In this document: in pieces, positions 40,875-52,078 of the stretch
Layout: each line of letters opens with the position of its first letter
Position numbering within the stretch: position 1 is the stretch's first letter
Source of the DNA: Bubalus kerabau
Taxonomy: Eukaryota; Chordata; Mammalia; Artiodactyla; Bovidae
DNA: 64,000 nt
Direction: 5' to 3'
Assembly (NCBI RefSeq): GCF_029407905.1
Contig: NC_073628.1
Coordinates: 43,669,501-43,733,500 of the forward strand
Translations under genes and position numbers: made by a program
Notes under the pieces: generated by a model
Databases searched by the model: none
Seen by the model: the letters and a program-made list of their open reading frames with translations, nothing else
Told to the model about the DNA's origin: nothing

Positions 40875-41071
40875 GACTCTACCAACAAGGATCTACTGGA
40901 TAGCACCTGAAACGCTGCTCAATGTAAAGTGGCAGCCTGGATGGGCAGAGACGTAGGGGGAGAATGGATACATGTATGTGTATGGCTGAGTCCCTTCACT
41001 GTTCACCTGAAACCATTACAGTATTGTTAATCGGCTATACCCAAATACAAAATAAAAAGTTTAAAAGAAGA
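40875..41071 (+). mobile_element. L1 3' end with 12-bp target-site duplication
   Basis: 'gtggcagcctggatgggcag', 'gtatggctgagtcccttcac' and 'caaatacaaaataaaaag' mark an L1 tail. aagatgcactgt (40863-40874) and aagatacactgt (41072-41083) differ by one base. Confidence 0.85.
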
Positions 41072-41264
41072 AAGATACACTGTAATTCTGATTGTATTGT
41101 TTGTAATAACTCATAGTTAATAAATGTTTCTGAACATTTAGGAAGACGTCTCCTCTCCAAGTCAAACAAAAACCTCTCCAAATAAATGACAGTTTGAAAT
41201 ACCACCTTGGTTTGCAGATTCTTACTAAACCATCTAGTATTTCTTCAAGCTTTGAAAAATTTAC

Positions 41265-41270
41265 TAAAAA

Positions 41271-41301
<31 letters not shown>

Positions 41302-41303
41302 TC
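41265..41303. repeat. Poly(A) + (AT)n microsatellite
   Basis: About 13 A followed by about 24 bases of alternating TA. Confidence 0.95.
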
Positions 41304-41397
41304 TATCTCTGCAAGAGAATCTTCCTTGGCCAACAGAGCTAATGTTTGCTCATTCTTGGATCGCCCCCTAGTGGTGTATTCAACTTATGACTATTTC

Positions 41398-42278
41398 TCA
41401 GTTCACTTCAGTTCAATTCAGTCACTGAGTCTTGTCTGATTCTTTGCGACCCCATGAACTGCAGCACGCCAGGCCTGCCTGTCCATCACCAACTCCCGGA
41501 ATCCACCCAAACCCATGTCCATTGAGTCGGTGATGCCATCCAGCCATCTCATCCTCTGTCGTCCCCTTCTCCTCCTGCCTTCAATCTTTCCCAGCATCAG
41601 GGTCTTTTCAAATGAGTCAACTCTTCGCATCAGGTGGCCAAAGTACTGGAGTTTCAGCTTCAACATCAGTCCTTCCAATGAACACCCAGGACTAATCTCC
41701 TTTAGGATGGACTGGTTGGATCTCCTTGCAGTCCAAGGGACTCTCAAGAGTCTTCTCCAACACCACAGTTCAAAAGCATCAATTCTTCGGCGCTCAGCTT
41801 TCTTTATAGTCTAACTCTCATATCCATATATGACCACTGGAAAAAACCATAGCCTTGACTAGATGGACCTTTGCTGGCAAAGTAATGTCTCTGCTTTTTA
41901 ATATGCTGTCTAGGTTGGTCATAACTTTCCTTCCAAGGAGTAAGCGTCTTTTAATTTCATGGCTGCAATCACCATCTTCAGTGATTTTTGAGCCCAGAAA
42001 AATAAAGTCAGCCACTGTTTCCACTGTTTTCCCATCTACTTCCCATGAAGTGATGGGACCAGATGCCACGATCTTAAGTTTTCTGAATGCTGAGCTTTAA
42101 GCCAACTTTTTCACTCTCCTCTTTCATTTGCATCAAGAGGCTCTTTAGTTCTTCTTCACTTTCTGCCATGAGGGTGATGTCATCTGCATATCCGAGGTTA
42201 TTGATATTTCTCCCAGAAATCTTGATTCCAGCTTGTACTTCCTCCAGCCCAGCGTTTCTCATGATGTACTCTGCATAT
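41398..42278 (-). mobile_element. BovB 3' part, reverse
   Basis: The 3' terminus is at the left (cagttcacttcagttcaattc). The C-terminal coding region can be followed in reverse (frames 41418-41747 and 41818-42069) up to gatgtactctgcatat, inside the reverse transcriptase region, where it stops abruptly at an inverted BovB piece. Confidence 0.9.
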
Positions 42279-42281
42279 ATA

Positions 42282-42650
42282 ATTTGGACCATGAAGGAAA
42301 CTGAGCACCAAAGAATTGATGCTTTTGAACTGTGGTGTTGGAGAAGACTCTTGAGAGTCCCTTGGACTGCAAGGAGATCCAACCGGTCAATCATAAAGGA
42401 AATCAGTTCTGAATATTCATTGGAAGGACTGATGCTGAAGCTGAAGCTCCATTGGAAAATACCCTGATGATGGGAAAGATTTAAAGCAGAAGGGGATGAC
42501 AGAGGATGAGATGGTTGGGTGGCATCACCAACTCGATGGACATGAGTTTGAGTAAACTCTGGGATTTGGGGATGGACAGGGAAGCCTGGCATGCTGCAGT
42601 CCATGGGCTTGCAAAGAGTCAGACCCGACTGAGCGACTGAACTGAATAGG
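42282..42650 (+). mobile_element. BovB 3' end, forward, abutting the reverse copy
   Basis: From 'ttggaccatgaaggaaactg' to 'gagcgactgaactgaatagg'. It has a roughly 30-base deletion near 42445. Together with 41398-42278 it forms two BovB pieces with their 3' ends pointing outwards. Confidence 0.9.
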
Positions 42651-43511
42651 TTGCTTTGGGTGTTTTTTATTTTGTCCTTTCCACACGTTTTTGAATTTGC
42701 CCAGGGGACCTCCAAAGACAGTATCTTGAAATGAAAAGTGCACAACGTGCAAAGTGGCCCAGACACTCAGTGGTGATCAAGACACGCTATTGATGTGGAG
42801 GGTGAAATCCTTCCTTCAAATCTGTACTCTTGCTTTTCCTCTTGGTACCCTGTTTTCACTTGTCCACTCTCTTCCTGTCGTCAACATCCCACTGGCGTGG
42901 TGCCAGCTAGCCTAAGGACGTGACAATGACATAGCGGCAGTGCTCAGTCTTGAAAATGCCAATGAATGCTGCTGGGCGGGGGCTCCATCCTTTCACCCAC
43001 ATACAGCACTCACCACCCTAGAGCTCTCAGTCAGTCCCAGGCTTCTCGGCCTTCTGGACAGCAGGGGCTGTGCCTGTCAGCCCCAGCCACGTGAGCACCA
43101 TCCAAATAGCATGAGCAGGGTGAGGCCTGGCCAGCGTCGTGGACCTGACCCTCGGCAGAACGCTGGGTCCTGTCCAATTAGTTCATAACAAGGAAACTTA
43201 GCCCGCACACATTGTGACTTCAAACAACCTTCTTTAAGAAGCAGAAGGCCAATAACTGGCTTGCTTCAATAAGTAAGAGTACCAACACATTTTTAAAATA
43301 AAATGTTTTTTAAGCATCTTGATGAAAAAAAAAATCATACTCTGATTCATTTTAATGGAGCAAAGTTCACTGACAAAGGTTACACTGAGAATTTAGAGCA
43401 GGAAGATTTGGGGAAGGGAGGTTGACGCTAAAGACGGTCCTGTCCTGGAGAAAAGAGGGGGAATTGAGAACAGTGGGCCAGGGGTGGGGGGCATAGATTG
43501 TGGGTGCACAT
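42651..43511. other. Intergenic, no recognised feature
   Basis: About 860 bases, GC-richer around 42960-43160. Open frames there show no recognisable domain. Confidence 0.4.
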
Positions 43512-43706
43512 TCAATGACGTCTGACTCCTTGCGACCCCATGGACTGTAGCCCGCCAGGCTCCTCTGTCCATGGGATTCTCCCGGCAAGAATCCTGGAGT
43601 GGGTTGCCATTTCCTTCTCCTGGGGATCTTCCTGATTCACGAATTGAACCCATGTCTACCCGTGTCTCCTACACTGCAGACAGATTCTTCACTGCTGAGC
43701 CACCGG
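43512..43706 (-). repeat. Bov-tA SINE
   Basis: gtctgactccttgcgacccc to a shortened head complement (gctgagccaccgg). Confidence 0.9.
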
Positions 43707-43714
43707 AGTATTAC

Positions 43715-43950
43715 AAAATATTGGGTATAGTTTGGCTCTACAGTAAGTCCTTGTTGGTTATCATCGTATACACAGTAATATGTACATGTTAATTCCAACT
43801 CCTAATTTATCCCTCCCACACCTCTCTTTCCCCGTTGGTAACTGTAAGTTTGTTTTCTAGGTCTGTGAGTCTCTTTTGTAAATAAGTCCATTTGTATCAT
43901 TTTTTAGATTCCACGTTTAAGTGATACCATGTACTTCATCGTGATTTAAT
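43715..43950 (-). mobile_element. L1 3' end fragment, reverse
   Basis: 'ctacagtaagtccttgttgg', 'ctcctaatttatccctccca', 'gttggtaactgtaagtttgt' and 'gattccacgtttaagtgatacc' (in part) are the complement of the L1 3' UTR. Confidence 0.8.
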
Positions 43951-44609
43951 CTCACCTTCCCTACCACATGGCTCCTCCCAGCTCTTGCACTGAGCCAGTG
44001 GTTGCTCAGTGTGAGCGATTAACTGGCAGAGACTTGGGTGGCCAGAGCTGACTGCATGCAACTCCTTGACCCTGTGTGTGATCAGAGCACCCCTAACCCA
44101 GTAAATCCAGAGAGGAGTGTCTGCCAGGCAGAGTAGTAGAAAGCCATTACTTCACTCTGAAGGCACAAGCAAATGGGGCAAGGTTCCAGCTAAATGTCTA
44201 CATGAACAGAACAACTCTGCAGACAGATCGGCATCACTGGTTTCCAAAACAGGAGAAAGTGTGAGCTTCTTTGGTCTCCGTGGACTGTAGCCCAAATTCT
44301 TCTCAGGAGTCACAGCTCCACAGCCTCATCGAATCTAAATATTTACTTTAGGAGATTACGGGAAGGCTGTTAAATCATAAATGATGCACTGATTGTGTGC
44401 TTCCATGTACAGGTTATTCTTTATGTTTATTGAAATGAGGGAAAGGGTTATGTCTTTATGTTTCTTTATTCCCTGAAATGTTTCTTCCAGCCTTCCCTTT
44501 CTTTGTGTCTGTTCATTATTTTCCTTAACATGGTATCTGGATTTTATAGAATAGTTTGCAATTTAACACCTCTTTTGCTCCCCTCACACAATGGCCCTGA
44601 TCATCACCT
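43951..44609. other. Intergenic, no recognised feature
   Basis: About 660 bases, nothing recognised. Confidence 0.4.
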
Positions 44610-44830
44610 TCATAATCATATTTTCTTACAACTCTGTATTGCTCTTCACAGTTCATGAAACACATATTCATGATCTCATGAACCCCCAAGAAGCCCCAGG
44701 AGGCCAATAAAGCAGTTGCTATTATACACATTTTACAGGTGAAAAAAATGCCGACTAAAGAAGTTAAATCATTTGCTCCAGCCTGCTAAGCTTGGTGGTC
44801 AAGTTGGGAATTGAACCCCACTTTCTCACT
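44610..44830 (-). repeat. MIR-type ancient SINE
   Basis: 'ctattatacacattttacagg', 'gtgaaaaaaatgccgactaa' and 'aagttgggaattgaacccca' (in part) match reversed MIR. Confidence 0.7.
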
Positions 44831-44929
44831 GCTTAACTCTGACCTTCAGCCACCACCCTATATCAACAAGGTCCACATTCGGGCTGGGACAAACCTTATT
44901 CAAGACTTTGGTTTTCTTTCATAAAACTC

Positions 44930-45165
44930 TTAAAAATTAAATTAATACTTGTCAGCATACAATTGTTTTACAGTGATGTGTTAGTTTCCAGTGTCTAGCA
45001 AAGTGAATAAGTTATACATATCTTCACTCTTCTTTAGATTCTTTTCCCGTATAGGTCATTACAGAGTATTGAATAGAATTTCCCATGCTAGACTGTGGGT
45101 CCTTATTTCTTATCTAGTTTATATATAGTCGTGTGTGGATGTCAATCCCAATCTTTCATAAAACT
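44930..45165 (-). mobile_element. L1 3' end fragment, reverse
   Basis: 'gttttacagtgatgtgttag', 'gcaaagtgaataagttatac' and 'ggatgtcaatcccaatcttt' are the complement of the old L1 tail. Confidence 0.75.
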
Positions 45166-45940
45166 TTAAAAAATGTAAATGAATGAATTGTGTGACTTAT
45201 AAGGGAAAATGTGTATATTAAAAGACAGTCACATATTCAGATGCTAAATAAACATTTTATGGTGCAAACTACCAGCCCCCCATCAGACTTCCAAAACGCA
45301 GTGTCGTCATTAGTCATTACTCACAGCAGGTGCTCAATAAACACTTCGTTGGATGGATGGATGAACGGAGGAGAGACCGGTGGGTGGGTAGATGCGGTGC
45401 TGGCCCTGTTCTGGGTGCTGGAGATACAATGCTGATCAGGACAGGCAGGTGCCCTACTCCAGGTCTCTCATAGACATGTGGAGAAAGACTTCCCACGCAG
45501 TCTCATGATGGCTGATAGACATGTGGAGACAGACTTCCCACACAGTCTCATGATGACTGATGAGTGTTATAATGGTACAGGTTAGCTTTATTCCAAGCCA
45601 GGGACTTGCACTGACTGATTCCTAAGGCCTACAGGTACAGCAGTACCTGAGGCGCCCAAATCTTTTAGGAAACTGTAAAGCCATCTGAATCCAGTGAAAC
45701 AACAAAAATGCAATGATTCTAAAATACAGCAGGGAGTTTGCAAAGCCAAAAAGAATAAAAATGTAAATATCTATAAGATGTAATATATTGACTTTGTTAA
45801 ACCAACCTTATTCACTTTTGTCTTTATTATTTGTGGAAGTTTTCATTACATTTAAAAACAATTTCAAGTTAGAATTTTTCACATCACAATCTTTCCAGAG
45901 AAAGCACAGAAGCTTCCCAGGTATTACAAGCAACCCTAAA
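45166..45940. other. Intergenic; L2-like tail and tandem duplication
   Basis: 45310-45362 ('caggtgctcaataaacactt' then GGAT repeats) looks like an L2 3' end. A 45-base tandem duplication follows (listed separately). No gene seen. Confidence 0.4.
45471..45560. repeat. 45-bp tandem duplication
   Basis: Copy 1 (45471-45515) and copy 2 (45516-45560) both begin tagacatgtggaga and differ at three positions. Confidence 0.95.
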
Positions 45941-46006
45941 TTAAAGGAGTAATGTAACCAAGTCATTTCAAAAACATAATTATAAAAAGGTTTTCAAAAA
46001 ATTTAC

Positions 46007-46260
46007 CTGAAGCAGCAGGGAGGCACAGACAACTCCAGCCCCCGCTGCCCCCAGGGTGCTGAACAGCGGCCATGACCACCCCAGCGTGTCAGAAGCACCT
46101 GCCCCCCCCCCCCCGCCCCCGCCACGCCCCCAGCGGCAGGGTGCGCAGGGACCACGTGACCTCGGCCAACATGGCGGCGCCCATCATCCGGGTATTCAGG
46201 TGGGCGGGTGGCAGCAACCGCGGGAGCAGCAGCAGCTCCAGAGACAACAAGCAGTGACAA
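46007..46260 (-). promoter_or_regulatory. Candidate CpG-type promoter and first exon on the minus strand
   Basis: An isolated GC-rich, CpG-containing patch in A/T-rich surroundings. On the minus strand it reads a YY1-type motif GCCGCCATGTTGGC (46165-46178), then an E-box CACGTG (46153-46158), and ends at a consensus donor CTTCAG|GTAAAT (exon end 46007). An open frame from the ATG at 46172-46170 (or ATGs at 46187/46184) runs MLAEVTWSLRTLPLGAW and then meets a 13-base C run (46102-46114) and a stop at 46089-46091; one base fewer in the run would keep it open to the donor. On the plus strand an ATG at 46171 with a possible donor CAG|GTGGGC (about 46199) is a weaker alternative. I do not recognise the gene. 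It could also be a decayed promoter. Confidence 0.4.
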
Positions 46261-46399
46261 CGAGTTTAAAACTGTCCAAAGTCAGCAATGGCTCTGACAG
46301 ACGCGGTGGAGGGTGGAAAGTGCCCATTTTCAAATATAGCCAGAGGCAACTCCTGTAAAAGAAACCCAAAACGTGAGCTACAGCACCACTGAAAAACAA

Positions 46400-46424
46400 A
46401 ACAGTTAGCTCATTGCTAACTGTT
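46400..46424. other. Hairpin, 10-bp perfect stem
   Basis: AACAGTTAGC, loop TCATT, GCTAACTGTT, about 140 bases from the CpG patch. Confidence 0.95.
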
Positions 46425-47081
46425 GAGTTCTTAGAACCAAGTGAAAAAAAGTTTTACCTAAAGAAAGAAGGTGTTCATTGCTTCAAGTGTGCATCACCAT
46501 GAAAAGCCAGTAATGTGATATCACAAGAGGAAAACGACAATTCTCTGGAAACCAAACTTAAAGTCATGAACAGACACCAACACAGTGTTGTAAAGCAATT
46601 GCCCTCCAGTTAAAAATACATTGATTTAAAAAAATAATGCCATGGAACAGTTCAAGTAATAAAGAATTCAAACAGCTGTCATGAAGAAACTCAACCAGCT
46701 ACAAGAAAACTCAGAAAAGGAGTTCAGTGAACTAAGGAATAAAATGATTAAACAAAAGGAATACTTTATGAAAGCGATGGAAATTCAAAAAGAATCAAAC
46801 AAATTCTGGAGCTGAAGCGTTCAACAAATTAGATAAAGAATGCACTAGAAAGCATTGCAGATAGAGAAAACCACGTGGAAGAAAGAATTAGCAAGCTCAG
46901 CGATAGAGATCTAGATATGTTTCAGGTAGAAGAGTGGAGAGAACAAAGATCTAAAGAAAAAAATAGAAGAAATTCTAAGCAAACTATCTGACTCCATTAG
47001 GAAGGACAACATAAGGAAAAGACACTCCAACAGAAGGAGAGAGGGAGAAGGGAGCAGAGAGTTTATCTGAAGAAATAATAG

Positions 47082-47215
47082 GGACTCCTTGGTGTTCTAG
47101 TGATTACTATTTGGCCCTTTCACTGCTGTGACCCAGATTCAATCTCTGGCTGCGGAACTGAGATCCCACAAGCTGCATGACATGGTCAAAATAATAATAA
47201 TAATAATAATGGCTG
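47082..47215 (+). repeat. CHR-type SINE with (AAT)n tail
   Basis: 'ggactccttggtgttctag' ... 'ctgcggaactgagatcccac', then seven AAT units at about 47190-47211. Confidence 0.8.
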
Positions 47216-47305
47216 AAAAATTCTCAAACTCAGGGTAGGAACCATTTATACAAGTCCATGAAATAAAGAGAACACCGAATTACCTCAGTGTAAGATGTAT
47301 TGCAA

Positions 47306-47520
47306 GCTTCCCAGGTGGCGCTAGTGATAAAGAACTCACCTGCCAATGAAGGAGACATAAGAGATGCAGGTTCGATCCCTAAGTTGGGAAGATCCCCTGA
47401 AGGAGGGCATGGCTACCTACTCCAGTATCCTTGCCTGGAGAATTCCATGGACAGAGGAGCCTGGAGGGTCTATATTCCATAGGGTAGCAAAGAATCGGAC
47501 ACGATTGAAGTGACTTAGCA
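47306..47520 (+). repeat. Bov-tA SINE
   Basis: cttcccaggtggcgctagtg to gacttagcatgtacacac. The tail of this copy is the target of the BOV-A2 that follows. Confidence 0.92.
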
Positions 47521-47530
47521 TGTACACACT

Positions 47531-47807
47531 GGAGAAGGCAACGGCACCCCACTCCAGTACTCTCGCCTGGAAGATCCCATGGATGGAGGAGCCTGGTAGG
47601 CTGCAGTCCATGGGGTCGCTAAGAGTCAGACACAACTGAGCGACTTCACTTTCACTTTTAACTTTCATGCATTGGAGAAGGAAATGGCAACCCACTCCAG
47701 TGTTCTTGCCTGGAGAATCCCAGGGATGGGGAGCCTGGTGGGCTACCATCTATGGAGTCGCACAGAGTCGGACACAACTGAAGTGACTTAGCAGCATCAG
47801 CAGCAGC
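47531..47807 (+). repeat. BOV-A2 SINE with 7-bp target-site duplication
   Basis: Full element from ggagaaggcaacggcacccc to the agc tail. acacact at 47524-47530 and 47808-47814 flanks it, placing it within the tail of the preceding Bov-tA. Confidence 0.94.
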
Positions 47808-48666
47808 ACACACTCACGCAAGACGCATTATATTAAAACTGTCAAAAAGTCAACAAAGAAAAATGTTAAAGGCTGCCAAGGGGAAAAAAACATGGCAATG
47901 TACACAGAATCCCCATTAGGCTATCAGCAGATTTTTCAGCAGCAACTCCACAGGCCAGGAGAGAGCGGAATGATATACTCAAAATATTGAAAGATAAACA
48001 GTGTCAGCCAAGAATGCTCTATCCAGCAAAGTTATTATTCATATATGAAGGAGAAATAAAAGCTCTTTCCAAACAAATAAAAGTTGAGAGCGTTCATCAC
48101 CACTAGACCTGCCTTATAAGAGATGTTGAAAGGAGCTCTTTCAGTTGAAACAAAAAGGCAAAGGTACACAAAACTTTGAGTAAGGTGGCAAATAGAATCA
48201 GAAAATTGCAACTCTATATTGGAATAAGTTATTAAGCACTTAATTATAGCTTAAAGGTTGAAAGGGGAAAGGCAGTTTAAAAAAAAAAAGTTATAGCTAC
48301 TTCGATTTGCTAACAAACTCACAACACAACATTAAAAGGGATAAGATGAGACAACAAAAGCATAAAAAGGAGGAAAAGGACAAACCCCTATAGACAAATG
48401 AAGATAAGATTCTCCCAGCAGAAAAGGGCTATTTTATCCATGAGACATTTTATGCAGACCTCACAGTAACCACAGAAGATAAAGGCAGAGCAGAGACCTG
48501 AAACATAAAAATGGGGAAACTGAGAAAATCATCACAGAAAATACCAAACAAAAATGGCAAACAGAAACTCAGGAAAAAGAAACAATGATGATACGGAGCA
48601 ACCAAAAAGCAAAAGATAAAATGGCCATACTCAGTTCTCATTTATCGATAACTGCCTTATATATAC

Positions 48667-48940
48667 GGAGAATGCAATGGCACCCCACTCCAGTACTCTT
48701 GCCTGGAAAACCCATGGACGGAGGAGCCTGGTAGGCTGCAGTCCATGGGCTTGCTAATAGTCAGACACAACTGAGTGACTTCACTTTCACTTTTCACTTT
48801 CATGCATTGGAGAAGGAAATGGCAACCCACCCCAGTGTTCTTGCCTGGAGAATCCCAGGGATGGGGAAGCCTGGTGGGCTGCTGTCTATGGGGTCACACA
48901 GAGTCAGACACAACTGAAGCAACTTAGCAGTAGCAGCAGC
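48667..48940 (+). repeat. BOV-A2 SINE inside L1
   Basis: ggagaatgcaatggcacccc to agcagtagcagc. It splits the L1 just before its ORF2 start region. Confidence 0.94.
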
Positions 48941-50285
48941 CCTAAATATAAAAGGGCTGAATTCATTAATCAAAAGACAGAGTGGCTGAATAGATTAAAA
49001 AACAAGACCCAACTACAGGCAGCCTCCAGGAGACTCACCTCAGCTCTAAAGATAAACAGACTCAAAGTGAAGGGATGGAAGATGATACTTCAAGCAAATG
49101 GGAGCCAAAAGAAAGCGTGTAGCCACACTCACATGAGACAAAGGGAACTCAAGCCACAAAAAGTGACGAGAGACAAAGGTGGACATATATAATGATAAAG
49201 GGGATAATTCATACGAAGACATTGACCTTGGCGTTATCTTTCTGAGTGTGTCCTCCAGCAAGGGGAAAAAAAGCAAAAATAAACAAGTAGGACCACATCC
49301 AACTGAAAAGCCTCTGTACTGCAAAGGAAAACATCAACGAAGTGAAAAGACAACCTACTGAATAAAAGAAGTTACTTGCAAGCCATATATTTCATAAAAG
49401 ATTAATATCCAAAATATATAAAGGACTCAGACAACTAAATTATGATAAGAAAACAAACAAGATTTAAAAACGTCCAGAGGATCTAAATAGATGTGTTTTT
49501 TTTCCCCAAAGAAGACATGTAGATGGCCAACAAGCACATGAAAACCTGTTCAGTACCACTAATTACGAAGGAAATGCAAATGAAAACCACTATCATCTCA
49601 TGCCCATTAAAATACCATTAACAATAAAACAGATGAATATTGGAGAAGATGTGGAGGAAAGGGAATACTTGTGCAGTGTTGGTAAATTGTAAATTGGTGT
49701 AGCCACTATGGAAAATAGTATGAAGATTCCTCAAAAAACCAAGTAGAACTACCATATGACCCAGCTTAATACCCACTTCTGGGTATTTATCCAAAGAATA
49801 CAAAAACACTACTTCAAAAAGATATATGCACCCTTATGTTCATCATAACATTATGTACAATAGCCAAGATATGGAAACACTCTCAGTGCTTATCAACAGA
49901 TGAGTGGATAAAGAAGATGTGGTATAGTGGTACACACACATACAAGGGACTATTAGTCACAAAACAGATGAAATCTTGCCATTTGCAACAGTATGGATGG
50001 AGGGTATTATGCTAAGTGAAATGTCAGGTGGAGAAGACAGACATCCCATGATTTCACTCATATGTGGAATATAAAAATAAATAAATGACCAAACCAAACA
50101 AAAAACAAAGATACAGAGAACAAGTTAGTGGTTATCAGGTTGGGGGCAGGGGGGTGGGCATAGGGAAATGATTAAAGAGGGTCAAGTGTATGCTGACAGG
50201 TGGAAAATAAACTTTTGGTGGTGAGCATGCAGTAGTGTTATAATATACACAAGAAACTTATATAATGTTAGAAAGCAATATTACC

Positions 50286-51119
50286 TCAATTCTTTAAACA
50301 AGAAGAGGAGCTGGAGGATGGAAGAAATATTTGAATACATTTTTTAAAGCTTACGTGATTTGCATATGCATTTTAATATGCTTGATGCCAGCTACCCAAA
50401 ATGAGACAGCCTGGGTTCTGCAACTGTTGAAAATAGGCCCTGACTGGTGGGGCCAGCCTAACTATGGGCTTCTCATTTTCAGAGAGTCACTGGGTTTTAC
50501 TGTTCAATTAAAATATTTATAAGATGAGTTTCGAGCTCAGATTTTTTTTTTTTTTTTTCAAAAGGAAGGGAGGGAGGTGGGAGGGGAAGCAGTTGTAGGA
50601 GAGAGAAAGATTTTTAAAACTTGACTTTGGCATGGCTGCTGCTTCCAGTGGCGGTCTATACCTTTTGCCAAGTCAAAAGAAATGAGCTGCTAAGACATGG
50701 GTTTATTCTCAAATGGGTATGGCCAATCCACAATTCACTTTTCTTAGCTCTGGTGTCTGATGCCCTAGCCTGCCCTGACCATTCAGACACCTCGTGGGCA
50801 CTGGCGTTAATCCAGCACTGGCGTTAATAGCAGCCCCACTGCACTACCAAAGAAGGTTTTGCACAGGACGGCTGAGTCCGCTGAGTTCTTTCTCTGTGAC
50901 TGAGAGCAGGGAAGCAGGGCTGTAGCGAAACAAGCGAGGGGACTGGTGATTGGCTCTGTGTGATCTCCAGGTTAAAGAAGGTGAAAAAAGTGACAGCTAA
51001 GGGCCACGCATAATCCTGGACCGATGCCTCACAGAGTGGGGGGTGGGCACTAGTCATAATGGACGTTATCAGGGCAACTGATGAAATCTGAATGAGGACT
51101 ATAATTTGTAGTATTGTAG
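50286..51119. other. Intergenic, no recognised feature
   Basis: Contains an 18-19 base T run at about 50541-50559 followed by a G/A-rich stretch. The region 50620-51060 looks unique; open frames there show no recognisable domain. Confidence 0.4.
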
Positions 51120-51822
51120 CAATGTGAGTGGGAAGGGGTAGTTAGGGAGTTGGGGATGGACATGTACACACTGCTATATTTAAAATGAATAAACAATAAG
51201 GACCTGCTGTATAACAATGGAACTGTGTTCAATGTTATGTGGCAGCCTGGATGGGTGCGGGGCTGGGGGAGAATGGATATGTGTATACATGTGGCTGAGT
51301 CCCTTCCCTGTTCACCTGAAACTATCACAAATTGTTAATCAGTATAGGTCATGTATGGATGTGAGAGTTGGACTGTGAAGAAGGCTGAGCGCCGAAGAAT
51401 TGATGCTTTTGAACTGTGGTGTTGTAGAAGACTCCTGAGAGTCCCTTGGACTGCAAGGAGATCCAACCAGTCCATTCTGAAGGAGATCAGCCCTGGGATT
51501 TCTTTGGAAGGAATGATGCTAAAGCTGAAACTCCAGTACTTTGGCCACCTCATGCGAAGAGTTGACTCACTGGAAAAGACTCTGATGCTGGGAGGGATTG
51601 GGAGCAGGAGGAGAAGGGGATGACAGAGGATGAGATGGTGGGATGGCATCACTGACTCGATGGACGTGAGTCTGGGTGAACTCCGGGAGTTAGTAATGGA
51701 CAGGGAGGCCTGGTGTGCTGCGATTCATGGGGTTGCAAAGAGTCGGACACGACTGAGTGACTGAACTGAACTGAACAGATAACCCCAATACAAAATAAAA
51801 AGTTAAAAAAAAAAAGTTTACT
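51120..51822 (+). mobile_element. L1 3' end, split by BovB
   Basis: 51120-51345 ('gtggcagcctggatgggtgc', 'catgtggctgagtcccttcc', 'gttaatcagtata') continues at 51776-51822 ('accccaatacaaaataaaaag' in part, then A tract). Confidence 0.85.
51346..51775 (+). mobile_element. BovB 3' end inserted in an L1 tail
   Basis: From ggtcatgtatggatgtgaga to gactgaactgaactgaac. The C-terminal coding part is open over 51351-51623 (90 codons; ESWTVKKAERRRIDAFELW pattern). Left cagtata and right cagata look like a short degraded target-site duplication. Confidence 0.9.
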
Positions 51823-51898
51823 TATTTTGACAGGGAAAGTCCTTGTTCCTAGTAAAAGTGCTCTGAAGTATTTAGGGGGGAGTTGGACCTGTCCATTA

Positions 51899-52078
51899 GC
51901 TTTTATTTTACTTTGGTTGCACCGGGTCTTCCTTGTAGGGCTCAGGCTTTCTCTAGCTATGGCGCTCGGGCTTCACTTCCCTGCAGCATCTGAGATCTTA
52001 GTTCCTCAGCCAGGGATGGAGCACTCGCCCCCTGCATTGAAGGCGGATTCTTAACCACTGGACTGCAAAGGAAGTTCA
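51899..52078 (-). repeat. CHR-type SINE
   Basis: 'gagatcttagttcctcagcc', 'cattgaaggcggattcttaac' (in part) and 'ggactgcaaaggaagttc' are the complement of the CHR body and head. Confidence 0.82.

Larger units (their letters stand above)
46640..50285 (+). mobile_element. Old L1 copy, broken by four SINEs
   Basis: Segments in order: ORF1-like region 46660-47080 ('gaagaaactcaaccagctac', 'gaagaaagaattagcaagctc'), then 47215-47305, 47815-48660 (end of ORF1 and interval before ORF2), 48941-49200 (start of ORF2, 'gagtggctgaatagatt', 'caagacccaac'), a large internal deletion at about 49215, and the end of ORF2 plus 3' UTR to about 50285 ('gatggccaacaagcacatg', 'catatgacccagcttaat', 'gatggagggtattatgctaag'). 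All frames are broken; no intact ORF remains. The first few dozen bases (46570-46640) look like the tail of another L1. Confidence 0.78.

Noticed and set aside
42074..42766. 230-codon minus-strand frame
   Set aside because: It runs across two BovB pieces in opposite orientations and mixes sense and antisense translations; not a gene.
46072..46257. Plus-strand frame over the GC patch as a protein-coding first exon
   Set aside because: Its donor is weaker than the minus-strand donor and the frame passes through simple Pro and Ser runs; kept only as an alternative reading.
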